From positions 124,001 through 188,000 of the forward strand of contig NZ_CP041025.1 in assembly GCF_006385135.1 (NCBI RefSeq): a stretch of 64,000 bases of DNA, in the 5' to 3' direction. A program made the translations under genes and the position numbers. Below the pieces are notes generated by a model. It was not told the DNA's origin, searched no databases, and saw only the letters and a program-made list of their open reading frames with translations. Of the stretch, positions 60,838-64,000 are shown piece by piece. The number at the start of each line of letters is the position of its first letter. The first letter of the stretch is position 1. The stretch is from Paremcibacter congregatus. GTDB taxonomy: Bacteria > Pseudomonadota > Alphaproteobacteria > Sphingomonadales > Emcibacteraceae.

Positions 60838-62061
60838 ATGGCCATCGAGATCCATGTTCCGGTACTGGGCGAGTCAGTTACTGAAGCCACTGTCGGCAAA
60901 TGGTTTAAATCCGTGGGGGATGCGGTTGCGGTCGACGAACCCATTTGTGAACTGGAAACAGACAAGGTCGCTCTGGAAGTTAATGCGACCGCCAGCGGCG
61001 CGTTGACAGAAATCAAAGTGGAAGAAGGCGATACCGTCGGTGTTGGCGCCTTGCTTGCCATTATTGATGAAACCGCCCATGGTAAGACCTCCCCGACCCC
61101 GACCACCCCGAAAGCAGACGTGGCGCCCGCTGCGGCTGCTCCTGCTGCGGCATCAGACGCGGCTCCGGCCGGTGGCGTACGGGCGTCTGCGGCGAAGATT
61201 GCCGCGGATAAAGCCGTTGATCTGAGCAAGATTGTTGGCACCGGCGCGGACGGCGTGGTGACCAAGGCGGATGTGTTGAATTATCTGGAACATGGTGCGA
61301 CGGCCCCGGCTGCGGCGGCGGGATCAAACGATACCGGATCGACAGTTGTGGCGGATGCGTCCCCGCGGGAAGAGGTCGTGCCCATGACCCGTCTGCGCCG
61401 TACCATCGCCAAACGTCTGAAGGATGCCCAGAACACGGCGGCGATGCTGACCACCTATAACGAGGTCGACATGACCCAGGTGATCAAGCTGCGCAACCAG
61501 TATAAGGACATGTTCGAGAAGAAGCATGGCTCGAAACTTGGCTTTATGTCGTTCTTCGTCAAGGCTTGCGTTCAGGCTCTGAAGGAAATTCCGGAAGTGA
61601 ACGCGGAAATCCGTGATGACGCCATCGTCTATAAAAATTACTACCATATCGGCGTCGCCGCCAGCACCCCGGCGGGTCTTGTGGTGCCGGTGGTCCGCGA
61701 TTGTCAGGACCGCAGTTTCTCTGACGTGGAAAAAGAAATCGTTCGCCTCGGCGGCCGGGCCCGTGATGGGAAACTCGGCATGGATGAAATGCAGGGCGGC
61801 ACCTTCACCATTTCCAATGGCGGCATCTTTGGTTCCCTGATGTCTTCGCCGATCCTGAACGCGCCGCAGTCCGGCATTCTGGGCATGCATGCGATCAAGG
61901 AACGCGCCATGGTCGAAAACGGTCAGGTCGTGATCAAACCGATGATGTATCTGGCGCTCAGCTATGACCACCGGGTGGTGGACGGCAAGGGCGCGGTGAC
62001 CTTCCTGGTGCGGGTGAAAGAATGTCTTGAAGATCCACAGCGTCTGGTGCTCGATCTTTAA
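60838..62061 (+). CDS. sucB: 2-oxoglutarate dehydrogenase E2 (dihydrolipoyl succinyltransferase)
   Basis: 407 residues: an N-terminal lipoyl domain with the lipoyl-Lys in [17 protein letters not shown]; an Ala/Pro/Thr-rich linker; an E1/E3-binding domain ([32 protein letters not shown]); and the catalytic domain with [20 protein letters not shown]. One lipoyl domain, as usual for SucB. Follows sucA by 48 bp with AAAAGGAG before the ATG. Confidence 0.97.
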   Translation: MAIEIHVPVLGESVTEATVGKWFKSVGDAVAVDEPICELETDKVALEVNATASGALTEIKVEEGDTVGVGALLAIIDETAHGKTSPTPTTPKADVAPAAAAPAAASDAAPAGGVRASAAKIAADKAVDLSKIVGTGADGVVTKADVLNYLEHGATAPAAAAGSNDTGSTVVADASPREEVVPMTRLRRTIAKRLKDAQNTAAMLTTYNEVDMTQVIKLRNQYKDMFEKKHGSKLGFMSFFVKACVQALKEIPEVNAEIRDDAIVYKNYYHIGVAASTPAGLVVPVVRDCQDRSFSDVEKEIVRLGGRARDGKLGMDEMQGGTFTISNGGIFGSLMSSPILNAPQSGILGMHAIKERAMVENGQVVIKPMMYLALSYDHRVVDGKGAVTFLVRVKECLEDPQRLVLDL

Positions 62062-62112
62062 GAACGGGCCCGATCACTAAGTTTAAGCTTGAGATAAGCA
62101 AGAGGATAAAGA

Positions 62113-63519
62113 ATGTCTGATAATTTTGATGTCGTCATCATTGGCGGAGGCCCCGGCGGTTATGTGGCTGCCATTCGCGCGGCGCAGCTGGGGTTGAATG
62201 TGGCCTGTGTGGAAATGCGCGGGGCGCCTGGCGGGACATGTCTCAATGTCGGCTGTATGCCGTCCAAGGCGTTGTTGCATGCCTCCGAGCTCTATGAAGA
62301 GGCCCATCAGGGCATGGCGCAATTCGGCATCAAAACCGGCAAGGTTTCTATCGATATCAAGGAACTGATGGCCTCGAAAGACGAGACCGTCAAGGGGCTG
62401 ACCGATGGTGTGGCCTTTTTGCTGAAAAAGAACAAGGTCGAGTATATTGAAGGCCGCGGCGCCATTCCGGCCAAGGGGTCGGTCAAGGTTGATCTGAATG
62501 ACGGCGGCGAACGCATGCTGACCGCAAAGAATATCATTATCGCTACCGGGTCCGATGTGGCGCAGTTGCCGGGCATTGAAATTGACGAAAAACAGGTGGT
62601 TTCCTCCACCGGCGCGCTCAGCCTGGCGAAAACCCCAAAACATCTGGTGGTGATTGGCGGCGGTGTGATCGGGCTGGAACTGGGCTCCGTCTGGAAGCGT
62701 CTCGGCGCGGAAGTGACGGTCATCGAATATATGGACCGCATCACCCCTGAAATGGATGGGGAAGTCAGCAAGACGTTTGCCCGTATCCTGAAAAAGCAGG
62801 GCTTCAAGTTCAAACTGAAATCAAAAGTCACTGCGGTCAAGAAAACCAAAACCGCGGCGATCGTAACGGTCGAGCCCGCCGCCGACGGCGACGCGGAAGA
62901 GATCAAATGTGATGTGGTTCTGGTGTCTGTTGGACGCCGGCCCTATACCACGGGTCTTGGCCTGGAAGAGGCGGGGGTCAAACTCAATGACCGCGGTCAG
63001 GTGGAAATCGACGACCATTTCCGCACCAATGTGGACGGCATTTACGCTATTGGCGACGTGGTGCGCGGCGCGATGCTGGCCCATAAAGCGGAAGACGAAG
63101 GCGTGGCCGTGGCGGAGATTATCGCGGGCTTTGCCGGTCATGTGAATTACGACGCCATTCCGGGGGTGATTTACACCATGCCGGAAGTGGCGAGCGTCGG
63201 TAAAACCGAAGAACAGCTGAAAGACGCGGGCACGGCCTATGCGGTGGGGAAATTCCCCTTTACCGCCAACAGCCGCGCCAAGGCCAACCGGCAGACGGAC
63301 GGTTTCGTCAAACTGCTCAGTTGCGCCACCTCTGACAAGGTGCTTGGGGCGCATATCATTGGCGCCGATGCCGGTAATATGATCGCCGAACTGGCGCTGG
63401 CGGTGGAAAAAGGCCTGACAGCGGAAGATATCGCCTATACGTCACACGCTCATCCGACAGAAACCGAAGCCGTACGCGAAGCCGCCATGGCCACCGACGG
63501 TCGGGCGATCCATATGTAA
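62113..63519 (+). CDS. lpd: Dihydrolipoyl dehydrogenase (E3)
   Basis: Reoxidises dihydrolipoamide for the 2-oxoglutarate complex. 468 residues: [20 protein letters not shown] (FAD), [20 protein letters not shown] (redox disulfide), [20 protein letters not shown] (NAD) and the C-terminal [19 protein letters not shown] (His-Glu). Last gene of the cluster, with a terminator behind. Confidence 0.97.
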   Translation: MSDNFDVVIIGGGPGGYVAAIRAAQLGLNVACVEMRGAPGGTCLNVGCMPSKALLHASELYEEAHQGMAQFGIKTGKVSIDIKELMASKDETVKGLTDGVAFLLKKNKVEYIEGRGAIPAKGSVKVDLNDGGERMLTAKNIIIATGSDVAQLPGIEIDEKQVVSSTGALSLAKTPKHLVVIGGGVIGLELGSVWKRLGAEVTVIEYMDRITPEMDGEVSKTFARILKKQGFKFKLKSKVTAVKKTKTAAIVTVEPAADGDAEEIKCDVVLVSVGRRPYTTGLGLEEAGVKLNDRGQVEIDDHFRTNVDGIYAIGDVVRGAMLAHKAEDEGVAVAEIIAGFAGHVNYDAIPGVIYTMPEVASVGKTEEQLKDAGTAYAVGKFPFTANSRAKANRQTDGFVKLLSCATSDKVLGAHIIGADAGNMIAELALAVEKGLTAEDIAYTSHAHPTETEAVREAAMATDGRAIHM

Positions 63520-63537
63520 TCGTTTCGATTATGGAAC

Positions 63538-63571
63538 AAAAAAAAGCGGTTCACTGTGGGCCGCTTTTTTT
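63538..63571. terminator. Terminator after lpd
   Basis: AAAAAAAAGCGG and CCGCTTTTTTT arms around an 11-nt loop, with A and T runs on both sides. It serves lpd and the convergent partial gene. Confidence 0.88.
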
Positions 63572-63588
63572 ATGCGGGAGGCCTATGC

Positions 63589-64000
63589 TTATTTTAAACG
63601 CCGGGCTTTATATTGGGTGCTCTGGCCACTGGCGTTAAGGAAATAGCTGCCCATGGCGCCGCGCTCAATGGTTACGGTGAAGGGTAGCTTCCGGGGCAAC
63701 TTGACTTTTTGTGTGTCACTTTGCAGCCATACCTGACCGCTTTCGGTGGTGATCATAAACTGCTTTGCCGGGCCAAATTTTATGCCGGTGACGGTTTGTG
63801 TGATGTGTTCACCTTCTTTTTCTTTTAAGCCGAAGGTTTGGGGTATTTTTTGGCCGCTGGATTTCGCTTCCTTCCGGGCGTTGTCTGGGGAGGCGTTCAC
63901 GGCGGGGGGTGTCTTTATTTTATCGGCGACGGCATCAAAACAGGCCAGACGCGCGTCAATGGCGGTAATTGAACGGCAGGTCAGTATGTCCTGTATCGTA
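63589..64000 (-). CDS. Uncharacterised protein (partial, N-terminus off right edge)
   Basis: The minus-strand frame is open from 63589 to the window edge. Beside the edge it reads ITAIDARLACFDAVADK, resembling the mature N-terminus of small exported proteins with a C-x-I-x-x-x-x-x-R-L-x-C-x-D pattern. The C-terminal part (FMITTESGQVWLQSDTQKVK, then GAMGSYFLNASG) is beta-rich. A signal peptide would lie outside the window. No definite family is assigned. Confidence 0.65.
   Translation of the reverse strand, partial: TIQDILTCRSITAIDARLACFDAVADKIKTPPAVNASPDNARKEAKSSGQKIPQTFGLKEKEGEHITQTVTGIKFGPAKQFMITTESGQVWLQSDTQKVKLPRKLPFTVTIERGAMGSYFLNASGQSTQYKARRLK

Overview
The window is a 64 kb piece of an alphaproteobacterial chromosome. 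The evidence is the gene order zapE, mdh, sucC, sucD, sucA, sucB, lpd beside sdhCDAB, an FNR/FixK-type box before hemN, the HutC-controlled hut locus, and moderate to high GC with GCC/CTG/GGC-rich codons. The genus cannot be fixed from the sequence alone.

Layout. (1) 0-9 kb: histidine utilisation, with hutF-hutC-hutU-hutH on the minus strand (hutH runs off the left edge) and hutI divergent. Two matching HutC-type operators lie before hutU and between hutF and hutI. A DAO-type flavoprotein and a malyl-CoA-lyase-like gene follow. (2) 9-22.4 kb: an orphan histidine kinase, then a CoA-dependent aromatic-acid cluster. It holds a flavin monooxygenase/old-yellow-enzyme fusion (2-aminobenzoyl-CoA monooxygenase/reductase type), a 2-aminobenzoate/benzoate-CoA ligase, SDR, crotonases, acyl-CoA and glutaryl-CoA dehydrogenases, RidA, MarR and a thioesterase. 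A small GGCT-fold gene here is interrupted in a T8 tract. (3) 22.4-24.1 kb: hemN behind an FNR box. (4) 24.1-32.2 kb: an accessory region with AT-rich orphan genes, a broken gene, a dispersed repeat family, and a duplicated hemN 3' end bounding about 5.3 kb. At its right end an XRE regulator faces a structured leader, a small ORF and a nucleotidyltransferase-like/HEPN-like protein. (5) 32.2-35.4 kb: fumarylacetoacetase, maleylacetoacetate isomerase and an SDR, divergent from a MarR gene with a perfect 16-bp palindrome between. (6) 35.5-46.4 kb: exported KatG beside OxyR, DUF1636 and cobQ, an M14 peptidase, a membrane protein/winged-helix pair, a POT peptide transporter and an exported M28 peptidase. 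(7) 46.6-48.7 kb: a CitE-like malyl-CoA thioesterase/lyase with mesaconyl-CoA hydratase. (8) 48.9-63.5 kb: sdhCDAB, two paralogous small genes, zapE, then mdh-sucCD-sucAB-lpd. A partial gene ends the window.

Together these genes suggest an aerobic heterotroph feeding on peptides and amino acids. Peptidases and the POT carrier supply amino acids. Histidine, tyrosine (through fumarylacetoacetate) and tryptophan (possibly through anthranilate) are broken down, lysine/tryptophan carbon can enter through glutaryl-CoA, and products enter the TCA cycle. A 13-bp motif shared by the sdh and mdh-suc promoters hints at joint control of TCA genes. The least explained parts are the repeat-rich accessory region and the XRE/leader/HEPN-like module.
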